A stretch of DNA of 64,000 nt from Paenibacillus methanolicus (GCF_008124765.1 NZ_VNHS01000009.1:1-64000), one strand, 5' to 3'; shown: positions 25,215 through 34,606, counted from the stretch's first letter. Numbers and translations are program-made. The notes: generated from the letters alone by a model not told the origin.

Positions 25215-26126
25215 TTAGCCGCCCTGGCTCGCGGCGACGTGCTGCGTTCGAAACAAGCGGGGAGAAACGCCGTACGCCTTCGTGAACTGGCGGGTGAAAT
25301 AGTTGCTGTCGTTAAAGCCGCATTCGTACGAGATTTGCGTCACCGGCCGATTCGTCTGCTTCAACAGATGGAACGCGCGCTCCAAGCGAAGCCGCAGCAA
25401 ATACGAGATCGGCGTCAACAGGTAATAGGACCGGAAAATCCGGTTCAGGTGCCGGACCGACACGTTGGCATGCTCGGCGACCGACTGGAGCGACAGCGGC
25501 TCCAAATAATGATCTTCAATATAGGAGATCGCGCTTGCCAGATGCAGCAGATTGTTGGCATGCCGATTCTCTTGGCCATCGTATTGCCGGGATAGATAGA
25601 CGACGAGCTCCATGAAACGCGACAGCAGCATCGTCTGGTAGCCTTGCGCCCGCCCTTGATATTCTTCCATCAGTCCGGAGATGAGCGAAGCGACGTATTC
25701 CAGGCTGGGGATCGGCAGGCTGAGCTTGCTCTGGTAGGCTTGAATGCTGCGATAGTAAGGCTCCAAGACGAACAGCGCTTGATAGCCGTTGGACGTCCGC
25801 AGATCCGGACCGGCGAACCGGAGCATTTCCGCGCGGTACATGATGTTGCAAATTTTGAACTGATGCGGGTCCTTATAGCCGTGGGGCGTATCCCCGTTGA
25901 TGACAAAGACGTCGCCTTTCTTGATGAACGAGGTCTCGTTGTTCACGATATGATCCGCATGGCCGTTCAGCACGATGACGAGCTCGGAGAAATCGACGTG
26001 CCGATGCAGCTCCGTATCCTCGTCGTGTCCGCCGTATTGGATGAAGAACGGGAATTGTTCGTCGGTCGTAAACCAGGTTAAATACACGTTGCTCAAAGGT
26101 ATTCGCTCCCTTCGCCCAAATCTCAT
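25215..26126 (-). CDS. AraC-family transcriptional regulator
   Basis: 303 aa when started at ATG 26126. N-terminal cupin-type sugar-sensing domain (HRHVDFSELVIVLNGHADH, GDVFVINGDTPHGY) and a C-terminal double helix-turn-helix (SLQSVAEHANVSVRHLNRIF; YECGFNDSNYFTRQFTKAYG). The organisation matches RhaS/RhaR-like regulators of plant-sugar genes. It is divergent from the GH43 gene with about 120 bases between, so it likely controls that gene and the binding-protein gene. The ribosome site is poor, and a longer start is not excluded. Confidence 0.88.
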   Translation of the reverse strand: MRFGRRERIPLSNVYLTWFTTDEQFPFFIQYGGHDEDTELHRHVDFSELVIVLNGHADHIVNNETSFIKKGDVFVINGDTPHGYKDPHQFKICNIMYRAEMLRFAGPDLRTSNGYQALFVLEPYYRSIQAYQSKLSLPIPSLEYVASLISGLMEEYQGRAQGYQTMLLSRFMELVVYLSRQYDGQENRHANNLLHLASAISYIEDHYLEPLSLQSVAEHANVSVRHLNRIFRSYYLLTPISYLLRLRLERAFHLLKQTNRPVTQISYECGFNDSNYFTRQFTKAYGVSPRLFRTQHVAASQGG

Positions 26127-26247
26127 GATGCTATCATCTCTCTTCCTATCCGCAAGATCAAGACCAAATGCCGCGCGTTGGCAGCCGCTCGAACAGGTGC
26201 TAGCCATGATTGCGCGCAGCATCAAAATGAACAAGAGGAGCATGTCC

Positions 26248-27766
26248 ATGCATTATCGCAATCCCGTCATCGGCGGCTTTCATCCGGACCCGAGCGTGTG
26301 CCGGTCGGGCGAGGACTATTACTTGGTTACGAGCTCGTTCGAGTATTCGCCGGGCGTGCCGTTGTTCCACAGCAAGGATCTCGTGCATTGGGAGCCGATC
26401 GGCCACTGTCTGACGCGGCCGGAGCAGCTCGATCTGAGCAAGGCGTGGACCTCGGGCGGCATCTATGCGCCGACGATCCGTGTCCATGAAAGAACCTTCT
26501 ATATGACGACCACGAACGTGTCGGGCGGCGGCAATTTCATCGTATATACGGACAATCCCCGGGGAGGCTGGTCGGATCCGATCTACGTCGATCAACCCGG
26601 GATTGATCCTGATCTGTTCTTCGACGACGACGGGACCGTCTACTTCTCGACCTCTTGGGATCGGGACGGGCAGGGGATCTATCAAAGCCGGATCGATCCG
26701 AGAACGGGACGGCGGCTCTCGGACATCCAGCTCGTCTGGAAAGGAACGGGCGGACAATTCCCCGAGGCGCCGCATCTGTACCGGATCGGCGAGTGGTATT
26801 ACCTGCTCATCGCCGAAGGCGGCACCGAGTACGGACATATGGCGACGGTGGCCAGGAGCAACCGGCCGGACGGTTCGTTCGAGAGCTGTCCGCATAATCC
26901 GATCTTGACGCATCGCAGCCTGCAGCGGCCGATCCAGGCGACGGGACACGCCGATTTCGTGCAGACGCCGGACGGACATTGGTGGGCGGTCTTCCTCGGC
27001 ATTCGGCCGGCGGGTTATCCGATGCGCCACCATTTGGGCCGGGAGACGTTTCTGGCGCCCGTCTCGTGGACGGAGGATGGTTGGCCGATCATCGGCGAGG
27101 GCGGCACAGTCTCGGAAACGATGCGGGCGGATGGTCTCGCGCTAAGCCCGCTTCCCGCGCCTCCGGTCCGGGACGATTTCGAAGCGGCGTCGCTTGCGCC
27201 GGCATGGACGCTCTTGCGCACGCCGAGCTCGCCGCGCTGGACGCTTGCGGAGCAAGCGGGCTGCCTGACGCTTCGCGGTACATCGGCCACGCTGAACGAC
27301 GGGGGCGCGCCGGCGTTCGTCGGCCGGAGACAGCAGCATTTCGCCTGCCGGGTTTCGGCGCGGTTGGCCTTCGATCCGCAGCGGGATGGAGAAGAGGCTG
27401 GACTAACCGTGTTTATGAACGAACGGTTTCACTACGAGATTGCGGTGACCCGAATAGGCGGGGAGCGCAAGGCGTTGTTCCGAAGAAGGATCGGCAGCTT
27501 GTGGAAGGTGGAGCACGAGGCGCCATGGGGCGAGGAATCGATCGTGCTGACCGTGCGGGCGGATCGGGAGCATTATGCATTCGGCTTCGCGAGCGGCGAG
27601 GATCGGGAACCGTTCTGGTTCGGCCGGGGGGGAATGCGCGATGCTGGCGACGGAATTGGCGGGCGGATTTACCGGCGTCATCCTAGCGATGTACGCGACC
27701 GGCAACGGCGCGGAGTCGCGAACGCCGGCGCATTTCGATTGGTTCGATTATGAAGCGTTGGAATAG
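26248..27766 (+). pseudogene. Glycoside hydrolase family 43 (xylosidase/arabinofuranosidase type), frameshifted
   Basis: Five-bladed propeller domain with the GH43 residues in place: NPVIGGFHPDPSVCR (catalytic base Asp), PGIDPDLFFDDDG, and GGQFPEAPHLY (catalytic acid Glu), then a beta-sandwich C-terminal domain. A run of seven G at 27626-27632 shifts the frame: with six G the protein continues GRGECAMLATELAGGFTGV and ends naturally at 27766 with DWFDYEALE; as sequenced it ends at 27753 with an unrelated tail. Start ATG 26248 with AAGAGGAG eight bases upstream. The lost part is only the last ~45 residues, so activity could remain. Confidence 0.75.
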
Positions 27767-27783
27767 AGCCGCGCGCAGATGAA

Positions 27784-27824
27784 AAGGGTTAGCGACCGCA
27801 TCGAAAGATGCATCGCTAACCCTT
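27784..27824 (+). terminator. Inverted repeat between GH43 and narK
   Basis: AAGGGTTAGCGA pairs perfectly with TCGCTAACCCTT between two convergent genes. The T-run is short on both sides, so efficiency is uncertain. Confidence 0.6.
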
Positions 27825-27858
27825 GTTCGTCGTTATGCCCGAGCGTTAGGCAAGAGAA

Positions 27859-29190
27859 TTAATGAGCCGCTTTCGGCCGCTCCGCCGGCTCCTTCGCCGT
27901 GACGAAGGAGGCGACCTCGGCGCGTTTGCTTTGATAGAACAGCCAGTTCAGCGCGATCGCCACGACGTAGAAGCCGATGAAGACGTAGAAGGCGGTCACG
28001 TAAGAGCCGGTGGCGTTGATCGACCAGCCGAACAGCTTCGGAATGAAGAAGGAGCCGTAGGCGGCGAAGGCCGCGGTGAAGCCGAGCACCGGCGCCGCTT
28101 CTTTCACCGGGAAGATGTACGGAATCATCTGGAAGGTCGAGCCGGAGCCCGTGCCGGCCGCCAGGAACAGCACCAGGAACGAGATCAGGAAGCCCGCGAA
28201 GCTGCCCTGCTGGATGAAATAGATGACCGCGAGCGAGCCGAGTCCCATGACGAACAGCGTAATTGAGGTCACCTTGGCGCCGCCGAATTTGTCCGAGATG
28301 AAGCCGCCGAACGGACGGGCCGCCGCGGCGATGAAAGCGCCCAGGAAGGCGAGCGAGACGTGCTCCGGAAATTGCGACTTGAGCAGCAGCGGGAACGCCG
28401 CGGAGAAGCCGATGAAGGAACCGAAAGTCGCGACGTACAGGTAGGTCATGATCCAGGTGTGCTTCCGCTTAACGATGGCGAACTGACTGGCGAACGACTG
28501 CTTGGCGCCCGGCAAATTGTCCATGCCGAAGAAGGCGATGACGGTCATGAGCACGATCGGGATGACCCAGATGAAGGCGGCGTTCTGCAGCCACATCTGC
28601 CCGCCGTCCTGCAGCGGCTGCCCGTCGCCGGACAGCGCGGCGAAGGTGCCGGTCGTGATAATGAGCGGCGTGACGAATTGGACGACCGAGACGCCCATGT
28701 TGCCGAGCCCGCCGTTGAGGCCGAGCGCCGTGCCTTTCTCTTTCTTCGGGAAGAAGAGCGAGATGTTGGACAGCGACGAGGAGAAGTTGCCGCCGCCGAG
28801 GCCGCACAGCGCGGCGAGCAGCAGCATGACGGAATACGGGGTGCCCGGATCTTGAACCGCCACGCCGATCCCGATCGCGGGGATGAGCAGGAGGGCGGTC
28901 GAGACGACCGTCCAGTTGCGCCCGCCGACGATGCCGACCGCGAACGTGTAGACGAACCGCATCGTTGCGCCTACCAGACCCGGAATCGCGGCGAGCGTGA
29001 ACAGCTGGCTCTCCGTGAATTGGAAGCCGACATCGTTCAGCCGGACCGCCACGACGGACCAAATTTGCCAAACGATGAAGGCGAGCATGAGCGAGGGGAC
29101 CGAAATCCACAGATTGCGCGTGGCGTGGCGCTTGCCTTCCCGAGCCCAGAATTCGGCGTTCTCGGGGTTCCATTGATTAATTCTTGCCAT
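27859..29190 (-). CDS. narK: NarK/NNP-family nitrate/nitrite transporter
   Basis: 443-aa major facilitator with 12 membrane segments. The two nitrate-signature glycine-rich motifs are present: GLGGGNFSSSLSNISLFFP and ALGLNGGLGNMGVS. It imports nitrate, exports nitrite, or exchanges them. Start ATG 29190 with GGGAGGC upstream; the frame remains open beyond it into the promoter region. An Fnr-type palindrome lies about 100 bases upstream, with a TTACAC -10-like hexamer at the matching distance. Divergent from the nitrate reductase-like operon it presumably supplies. Confidence 0.92.
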   Translation of the reverse strand: MARINQWNPENAEFWAREGKRHATRNLWISVPSLMLAFIVWQIWSVVAVRLNDVGFQFTESQLFTLAAIPGLVGATMRFVYTFAVGIVGGRNWTVVSTALLLIPAIGIGVAVQDPGTPYSVMLLLAALCGLGGGNFSSSLSNISLFFPKKEKGTALGLNGGLGNMGVSVVQFVTPLIITTGTFAALSGDGQPLQDGGQMWLQNAAFIWVIPIVLMTVIAFFGMDNLPGAKQSFASQFAIVKRKHTWIMTYLYVATFGSFIGFSAAFPLLLKSQFPEHVSLAFLGAFIAAAARPFGGFISDKFGGAKVTSITLFVMGLGSLAVIYFIQQGSFAGFLISFLVLFLAAGTGSGSTFQMIPYIFPVKEAAPVLGFTAAFAAYGSFFIPKLFGWSINATGSYVTAFYVFIGFYVVAIALNWLFYQSKRAEVASFVTAKEPAERPKAAH

Positions 29191-29288
29191 ACGAGTGCCT
29201 CCCGTCGGATGCGGAACGTACCGTCGTCGTTCGCGTGCCGCATCGTGCTTTAATGGCCCCAGTGTAACAAAGGCGAACGGCGACGCTC

Positions 29289-29304
29289 TGTAAAATAGAT
29301 CACA
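29289..29304 (-). promoter_or_regulatory. Fnr-type site upstream of narK
   Basis: Reads TGTGATCTATTTTACA on the minus strand (half sites TGTGA and TTACA, 6-bp spacer). Its centre is about 41.5-42.5 bp from the start predicted by a TTACAC/TACACT -10 element at 29261-29267, the activating position for Fnr. Confidence 0.7.
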
Positions 29305-29387
29305 GTTCTTGTTGAAAATAAACAACCGGTATTGGCAATCGGTCGCAACGTGAGGCTTAGGTATCATCGGAAAGAGACGAAAAGGGC

Positions 29388-29403
29388 TGTGATTTACGTT
29401 ACA
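29388..29403. promoter_or_regulatory. Second Fnr-type site in narK upstream region
   Basis: TGTGATTTACGTTACA, one mismatch to the palindrome TGTGA-N6-TCACA. No -10 element at the activating distance on either strand was obvious; it may be an accessory or Crp-like site. Confidence 0.5.
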
Positions 29404-29579
29404 GCGCCAATGGATGCGGGCGTAGTAGGATCGAGCCCATAAAGTAAGTAAAAATTTTCACGATTAAGGGCGGGACGAAGGGTTGTTTATACCGCTTACT
29501 GTTAACCTGCCTGGTTCATTTATGTATAAAAGCATTCTTCGCGTTATTCATTCACGTCGTTAAACGGAGGAGATTCCTT

Positions 29580-29930
29580 ATGCTTCATCTATCGCTTACG
29601 GCCATTATCCTGCGGTTCGCGCTCGGCGGCGCGGCCGTCGCCGCGGCTTCGCTCTAATCGAAGCGGGTCGGCGGGGCCATCGGCGGCATCTTCGCCGCGT
29701 TCCCGGCCGTCATGATCGTGGCCGTCATGATGGCGGGCATCAGCCAAGGGTCGGACAAGGCCGCCGCGATCGCCCGCGGCTCGGTGTACGGCATGACGGG
29801 CTGCGCGGCCTGCGTCGTCACGGCGCTCGCCGTCCTGCGCGCTACGGGATCGTGGTGGTTCAGCCTGCTGCTCGGCCTGGCGGTCTGGTTCGCGAGCGGG
29901 TTCGCGCTTCAAGCTGCGCGATCGATTGCA
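29580..29930 (+). pseudogene. DUF3147-like membrane protein interrupted by a stop codon
   Basis: Begins ATG 29580 after CGGAGGAG and reads MLHLSLTAIILRFALGGAA ... ASL, then TAA at 29655-29657, then continues in the same frame SKRVGGAIGGIFAAFPAVM and hydrophobic segments to about residue 115. The combined sequence has the DUF3147 shape (a glycine-rich first helix, KxxGGxxGGxFAAFPA, further membrane helices). The original stop is not evident because the frame stays open into the next gene. One nonsense substitution or a sequencing error explains the break. The end coordinate is approximate. Confidence 0.5.
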
Positions 29931-29983
29931 GGCTGCCCGCTCCAAGACGTAAGGCGAGCTTCTCGCGAACGATCGCGATTCCG

Positions 29984-29999
29984 GGTGACATTAATCACA
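29984..29999 (+). promoter_or_regulatory. Fnr-type site upstream of nitrate reductase-like operon
   Basis: GGTGACATTAATCACA (GTGA-N6-TCAC core). A TCTACT hexamer at 30022-30027 puts the predicted start about 42.5 bp from the site centre. Confidence 0.6.
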
Positions 30000-30062
30000 G
30001 CGGGCCCCCCGGGCGTTGTGGTCTACTACTTACAGAAACGTTGGAAGCGGGGGGCAGTGAAC

Positions 30063-31103
30063 ATGAATCGAGCTTTTGCTTCGAGATGGGCGAGAAACGT
30101 CTTCGCCGCGGTGTGCGCGTTGGCGGCGCTCATGTACATAGGATCGCGTTTTTTTACGCACTTGGATTTGGCTTTATACGGCTACATGGTCGGCACGGTC
30201 GTCTTCATCGGCGGCTTCTTCTACCGGTTCATGGCTTGGGCGGAGCGTCCGCCGACCCGTATCTTGCTGCGCAAGGGAATCCGGCTGATCTTCCGAAGGT
30301 CGACGCCCGCCGTGGCGGCGGATCATCTAGTCGTGCATCGGTTCATCTGGAACCGGGGCTGGTACCGCTGGCTGCAGCATATCCTGCTCGGCTGGGGCTG
30401 CATCCTGTCCGCGTTCGTGACGTTCCCGCTCGTGTTCGGATGGATGTATTTCACGATGGCGGACAACGGCACCTACACCGTCGTCGGGTTCGGCATCGAC
30501 CTGTTGCGAGTTCCGGCGGACGGCTGGATCGCGTTCCTCTTCTACAATGCGCTTAATATTACGGCGTTCATGGTCATCGGCGGCGTCTGCATGGCGCTGT
30601 ACCGGCGGATCCGCCATAAGCAGGCGCTGGCCGAGCAAAGCTTCGCGTACGATTTTCTCCCCTTATACTTGCTGCTGTTCATCTCGGTGACGGGGCTGCT
30701 GCTGACGTTCAGCAATATCTTTCTGCACGGTTTCGGCCATCCGGTCATGTCGCTCGTCCACCAGTGGGCTGTCATTCTGACGCTGCTCTATCTGCCGTTC
30801 GGCAAGCTTGCGCATATTCCGATGCGGCCGCTCAGCGTGCTGGCGAGGAATTATCGCGACCATTACGGCCAGGCGGAACCCAAAGCATGCAAAGTGTGCG
30901 GCACGGAATTCGTATCGGCGGAACAGTCGCGGGACGTCGTCGACGTGCTCAAACAGAACCGCCTGGAATTCAAGACGGAGGAAGGCGCGCACTTGGCGGA
31001 ATTGTGCCTGCCCTGCCGCCGCAAATACCGGATGTCCCGGTTCACGGGCATACCCACCCATCAAATCCGCGCGAAGGAGGCGAACCAGGATGCCAAAGGA
31101 TAA
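30063..31103 (+). CDS. Cytochrome b-like membrane subunit of nitrate reductase-type complex, with C-terminal zinc-ribbon motif
   Basis: 346 aa with about six membrane segments and conserved histidines inside or near them (HLVVHRFIW, HGFGHPVMSLVHQW), as in NarI/HmeC-type diheme quinol-oxidising subunits. After the last helix comes a soluble tail with two Cys pairs (CKVCGTEF ... LCLPCRRKYR), a zinc-ribbon-like module unusual for this class. First gene of an operon with the molybdopterin subunit (14-base overlap), ferredoxin and Rieske protein. Start ATG 30063 follows GGGGGGC; the open frame extends upstream through the promoter and the decayed DUF3147 gene, so a longer 463-aa model should be distrusted. 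Heme binding is inference from the histidine pattern. Confidence 0.7.
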   Translation: MNRAFASRWARNVFAAVCALAALMYIGSRFFTHLDLALYGYMVGTVVFIGGFFYRFMAWAERPPTRILLRKGIRLIFRRSTPAVAADHLVVHRFIWNRGWYRWLQHILLGWGCILSAFVTFPLVFGWMYFTMADNGTYTVVGFGIDLLRVPADGWIAFLFYNALNITAFMVIGGVCMALYRRIRHKQALAEQSFAYDFLPLYLLLFISVTGLLLTFSNIFLHGFGHPVMSLVHQWAVILTLLYLPFGKLAHIPMRPLSVLARNYRDHYGQAEPKACKVCGTEFVSAEQSRDVVDVLKQNRLEFKTEEGAHLAELCLPCRRKYRMSRFTGIPTHQIRAKEANQDAKG

Positions 31104-33291
31104 CGGAGCCGTCAAGGCGCCCATTGCAAACAAACATCATCCGGGCGAAAAGCTCGTTCCGACTCACTGCTCCTATTGCGGCATGCAGTGCGGCATGAAT
31201 CTGCGCGTCAACACGGCCACGAATACCATTATCGGCGTCGAGCCGCGCTACGACTGGCCCGTCACGCTGGGCAAAATGTGCCCGAAAGGCGTCACCGCCT
31301 ACCAGCAGACGAATCACGGCGATCGCCTCATGACGCCGCTCATTCGCGACGACCGGTCGCTGCGGGGAACCAAGGAAGGATTCCGCCAAGCCTCCTGGGA
31401 GGAAGCGTACGACTTAATCGTGCGCAAGTTTAAATCGCTGCAGGACAGCTACGGTCGGGATGCGCTGTCGGTGTTCAGCGGCGTGTCCATGACGAACGAA
31501 AAATGCTATCTGACCGGCAAGTTTGCCCGCGTCGGCCTGCAAACCCGGTACATCGATTACAACGGGCGATTCTGCATGTCCAGCGCGGCCGCCGGCTTCT
31601 TGCGCACGTTCGGCATCGACCGGGGATCGACGCTGCCGTGGACGGATCTGAACGAGACGGACTGCCTGTTCATCGCCGGCAGCAATACCGCGGAATGCCA
31701 CCCGACCTCGATGTTCCGCATCTGGGAGGTGCAGAACCGGGGCGGGTATCTGATCGTCGTCGATCCGCGGGAGACTCCGATAGCAAGGCGCGCGGACGTT
31801 CACCTGGATTTGCGGCCGGGAACGGATCTCGCGCTGGCCAACTGCATGGTGAATCTGTTGCTGGCGGGCGGCTACGCCGACGAGGCGTTCATCGGGGCGC
31901 ATACGAACGGGATCGAGGAGCTGGCCGAGACGGTGAAGCTCTTCACCCCCGAATACACGAGCGAAATTACGGGCGTCGCGCCGGAGAAGCTGATCCGCGC
32001 CGCGGAGCTGTACGGCAAGGCGCCGAACGCGGTCGTCATGTTCGCGCGCGGCATCGAGCAGCAGCACAAAGGCTCGGACAACGTGTCCGCCTATACGAAT
32101 ATGTGCTTGGTGACGGGCAAGATCGGACGGCCCAAGTCCGGCGTGGCCACCTTCACGGGGCAAGGAAACGGTCAAGGCGGCAGGGAGCATGGGCAGAAAG
32201 CCGACGCGCTCCCCGGCTACCGTAAAATCGCGAATCCGAAGCACGTCGAGGACGTCGCCCGCGTATGGGGCATCCGGCCCGACGAGATGCCGCAGCCCGG
32301 CGTTTCGGCGTACGAAATGTTCGAGCTCATGACCAACAAGACGATCCGGAGCCTCTACCTGCTGTGCTCGAACCCGGCCGTCTCCGCGCCGAACCTGAAC
32401 GAGGTGCGGGCCGCGCTCATGAGCCTCGATTTCATGGTGTGCTCGGATATTTATCTCTCCGAATCGGCGGAGTTCGCCGACGTCGTGCTGCCTTCCACGA
32501 CCTGGAGCGAGGACGAGGGCACGGTGACGAATTTGGAGGGCCGCATCATCAAGATCAACAAGGCGCAAGAGCCGGTCGGGCAGTCGAAGCCGGATTGGCT
32601 CATGCAGGTCGAGCTGGCGGAGCGGCTCGGCAGAGGCGATTATTTCCGCCACCTGACCTCGGCGCGGGCGATCAACGACGAATTCCGTCTCGCGTCCAAA
32701 GGTGGCTACGCCGATTATTTCGGCGCGACGTGGGAGAAGATCGACCGGCAGCAGGGCGTGTTCTGGCCGTGCAAAGACGAGAAAGACCCCGGCACGCCCC
32801 ATATGTTCCTGGATAAGACGTTCTATCATCCGGACGGCAAAGCGAAGCTGTGCGCGCTGCCGTACCGGCCGCCGGCGGAAGAGCCGTGCGAGCAATACCC
32901 GCTGCGCCTGACGACAGGAAGGGTCGTCTATCACTACTTATCCGGCAATCAGACGCGGCGCATTCCGTTCCTGCACGCGATGTGTCCGGAACCGTTCGTC
33001 GAGGTCCATCCGGAGACGGCGGCGAAGTACGGCATCGCGCATGAAGAGCTCGTGCGGCTTCATACCCGGCGGGGCGAGGCGCGCTTCAAAGTGAAGCTGA
33101 CGGAGGCGATCCGCCCGGATACCGTGTTCGTGCCGTATCATTTCGGCCATGACGACTCGGTCAATCTGCTGACGATCGCCGCGCTCGATCCGATGTCCCG
33201 CATGCCGGAGTTCAAGGCGTGCGCCGCCCAGATCGAAAGGATCGCGATGGCATCACAATCATCGCCCGCGCAGACAGGAGGCTTCCGATGA
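31090..33291 (+). CDS. Molybdopterin oxidoreductase, NasA/NarB-type nitrate reductase catalytic subunit
   Basis: 733 aa. N-terminal [4Fe-4S] ligands Cys27-x2-Cys30-x3-Cys34-x29-Cys64 (HCSYCGMQC, KMCPKG). Predicted Mo ligand Cys162 in NGRFCMSSAAAGF, a sequence context typical of NarB/NasA nitrate reductases. The C-terminal dinucleotide-binding domain (LRLTTGRVVYHYLSGNQTRR) is complete. No Tat signal precedes it, so the subunit is cytoplasmic. AAGGAGGCG is its ribosome site within the end of the upstream gene. Substrate nitrate is inferred from the family, the neighbouring NarK and NirBD; formate dehydrogenase is the main alternative. Confidence 0.85.
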   Translation: MPKDNGAVKAPIANKHHPGEKLVPTHCSYCGMQCGMNLRVNTATNTIIGVEPRYDWPVTLGKMCPKGVTAYQQTNHGDRLMTPLIRDDRSLRGTKEGFRQASWEEAYDLIVRKFKSLQDSYGRDALSVFSGVSMTNEKCYLTGKFARVGLQTRYIDYNGRFCMSSAAAGFLRTFGIDRGSTLPWTDLNETDCLFIAGSNTAECHPTSMFRIWEVQNRGGYLIVVDPRETPIARRADVHLDLRPGTDLALANCMVNLLLAGGYADEAFIGAHTNGIEELAETVKLFTPEYTSEITGVAPEKLIRAAELYGKAPNAVVMFARGIEQQHKGSDNVSAYTNMCLVTGKIGRPKSGVATFTGQGNGQGGREHGQKADALPGYRKIANPKHVEDVARVWGIRPDEMPQPGVSAYEMFELMTNKTIRSLYLLCSNPAVSAPNLNEVRAALMSLDFMVCSDIYLSESAEFADVVLPSTTWSEDEGTVTNLEGRIIKINKAQEPVGQSKPDWLMQVELAERLGRGDYFRHLTSARAINDEFRLASKGGYADYFGATWEKIDRQQGVFWPCKDEKDPGTPHMFLDKTFYHPDGKAKLCALPYRPPAEEPCEQYPLRLTTGRVVYHYLSGNQTRRIPFLHAMCPEPFVEVHPETAAKYGIAHEELVRLHTRRGEARFKVKLTEAIRPDTVFVPYHFGHDDSVNLLTIAALDPMSRMPEFKACAAQIERIAMASQSSPAQTGGFR

Positions 33292-33851
33292 AGCATTATC
33301 TCTATATCGAAATGGACAATTGCGTCGGCTGCCGCAGCTGCTTGGCGGCTTGCACGCAATGCGGCGGGCACGACGAGCGCAACCGCAACTACGTGCTCGA
33401 CGTGAATCCGTTCGTAGACCGGCAGACGATCCCGCTCATGTGCCTGCACTGCATCGACCCGGCGTGCGCGCGCAGCTGCCCGGCGCAAGCGATTCAAGTG
33501 ACGAAGGAAGGGGCGGTGCTCTCGGCGCTGACCGAGAAGTGCGTCGGCTGCCAGAATTGCACGATCGCCTGCCCGTACGGCATTCCGAAGTTCGACCGCG
33601 CGCAGAACCTGATGTACAAATGCGATCTGTGCTACGACCGGACCAAAGAAGGCATCCCGCCGATGTGCGCGTCGGTCTGTCCGACCAATACGCTGCAGTG
33701 GCTGACCGAGGAAGAATGGAAGACCAAGGAGCAGCGGCACGCCATCGGGCAGTGGAGCGCGAGCCGTTCCCCGGAGAGTCCGCTCGAAGGCGAGACGAAC
33801 GTCAAAATCAGCCTGCCGGGCATTCTTCAAGGCATACAAAAGCTGTATTAA
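33288..33851 (+). CDS. Four-cluster ferredoxin subunit (NrfC/PhsB type)
   Basis: 187-aa cytoplasmic electron-transfer subunit with four cysteine groups, each shaped for a [4Fe-4S] cluster: CVGCRSCLAAC, CLHCIDPACARSCP, CVGCQNCTIACP and CDLCYDRTKEGIPPMCASVCP. This is the DMSO reductase-type beta subunit. ATG overlaps the stop of the catalytic subunit (ATGA) behind an AGGAGG site, as expected for partners of one complex. It would pass electrons from the membrane side to the molybdenum subunit. Confidence 0.92.
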   Translation: MKHYLYIEMDNCVGCRSCLAACTQCGGHDERNRNYVLDVNPFVDRQTIPLMCLHCIDPACARSCPAQAIQVTKEGAVLSALTEKCVGCQNCTIACPYGIPKFDRAQNLMYKCDLCYDRTKEGIPPMCASVCPTNTLQWLTEEEWKTKEQRHAIGQWSASRSPESPLEGETNVKISLPGILQGIQKLY

Positions 33852-33864
33852 GGAGGCCACCAGC

Positions 33865-34407
33865 ATGAGCGAGGACAACCAAAAGAAAACGCCGGCGCAA
33901 GGCGTGCCCCTGAACGAAGATAATTACACGCACAACATCCGCAAGTTCCATGAACGGAAGCTGGACCGCCGCAGCTTCCTGAAGACGATGGTCGGCGCAG
34001 CCGGCGTCTTCGCCGTCTCGACGCTGCCGTGGGGCGCGATCGCGGCGAAGCACCTGGCGGAGGGGAGCAAGCGCGTTTACCCGGAACGGGTCATCGGATC
34101 GGCTGCCGATCTGCCGGTAGGAGAGGCGCTGGAATTCGCGTATCCCGGCGAGCACGATACCGCCCTGCTGGTACGCTTAGGCGATGGCGAATACAAGGCG
34201 TACCACAATGCCTGCACGCATCTGAAATGCCCGGTATTCTGGGACAAGGCGGAAGGCGACCTGCTTTGCCCGTGCCATCACGGCGTCTTCGACGTGCGGA
34301 CCGGGAGGCCGAAGGCGGGCCCGCCAAGGCGGCCGCTGCCGGAGATCGAGCTCGCTGTGAAGCAGGGGACGATCTACGCCACCGGGGTGAAGCGATATGA
34401 AACGTAG
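33865..34407 (+). CDS. Rieske [2Fe-2S] protein with Tat-type signal
   Basis: 180 aa. Twin-arginine motif DRRSFLK (Arg35-Arg36) followed by a hydrophobic segment, so the C-terminal domain should be folded first and sent outside, anchored by this helix. Complete Rieske site: Cys117-x-His119 and Cys135-x2-His138, with Cys122 and Cys137 placed for the disulfide found in quinol-oxidising, high-potential Rieske proteins such as QcrA. AAGGAGG precedes the ATG. Its place in a nitrate reductase operon next to a cytochrome b-like gene suggests a quinol-oxidising module. Confidence 0.9.
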   Translation: MSEDNQKKTPAQGVPLNEDNYTHNIRKFHERKLDRRSFLKTMVGAAGVFAVSTLPWGAIAAKHLAEGSKRVYPERVIGSAADLPVGEALEFAYPGEHDTALLVRLGDGEYKAYHNACTHLKCPVFWDKAEGDLLCPCHHGVFDVRTGRPKAGPPRRPLPEIELAVKQGTIYATGVKRYET

Positions 34408-34585
34408 CTACCGGGGCGTCGTCTATTTGAGTCTTGTCCTGCTGCTGAGCATCGTGTGCACGCAGCAGGTCGTGAACGCGTTCTTTTATGAACGCTACGC
34501 GCTCACGCTCGTAGTCGCGGGCTTGAACGTGCTGCTGTTTCCCGCCGCGCTCTGGCTCTATCGCAGGGAACGCGATGCGGAGTAA
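34397..34585 (+). CDS. Small two-helix membrane protein (62 aa)
   Basis: Two hydrophobic segments (GVVYLSLVLLLSIVCTQQVV and LTLVVAGLNVLLFPAALWL) joined by a short polar loop, both ends charged. It overlaps the Rieske gene by 11 bases. I do not recognise a family; by context it is a small accessory subunit of the membrane complex. Confidence 0.7.
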   Translation: MKRSYRGVVYLSLVLLLSIVCTQQVVNAFFYERYALTLVVAGLNVLLFPAALWLYRRERDAE

Positions 34586-34606
34586 CGAGGGAAGGAAGTG
34601 GCGCGG

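Larger units (their letters stand above)
29191..29579. other. Regulatory region between narK and the nitrate reductase locus
   Basis: No gene. Contains two Fnr/Crp-type palindromes listed separately and several AT-rich segments. Confidence 0.6.

Noticed and set aside
25160-25215. ABC permease genes expected beside the sugar-binding lipoprotein
   Set aside because: Both flanks were read; no permease frame exists in the window, so no transporter operon is claimed.
29712-30062. In-frame extension that would give a 463-aa version of the cytochrome b-like membrane protein
   Set aside because: The extension covers the remains of a DUF3147-like gene and the Fnr site with its promoter; ATG 30063 has a good ribosome site and the protein from there is complete.
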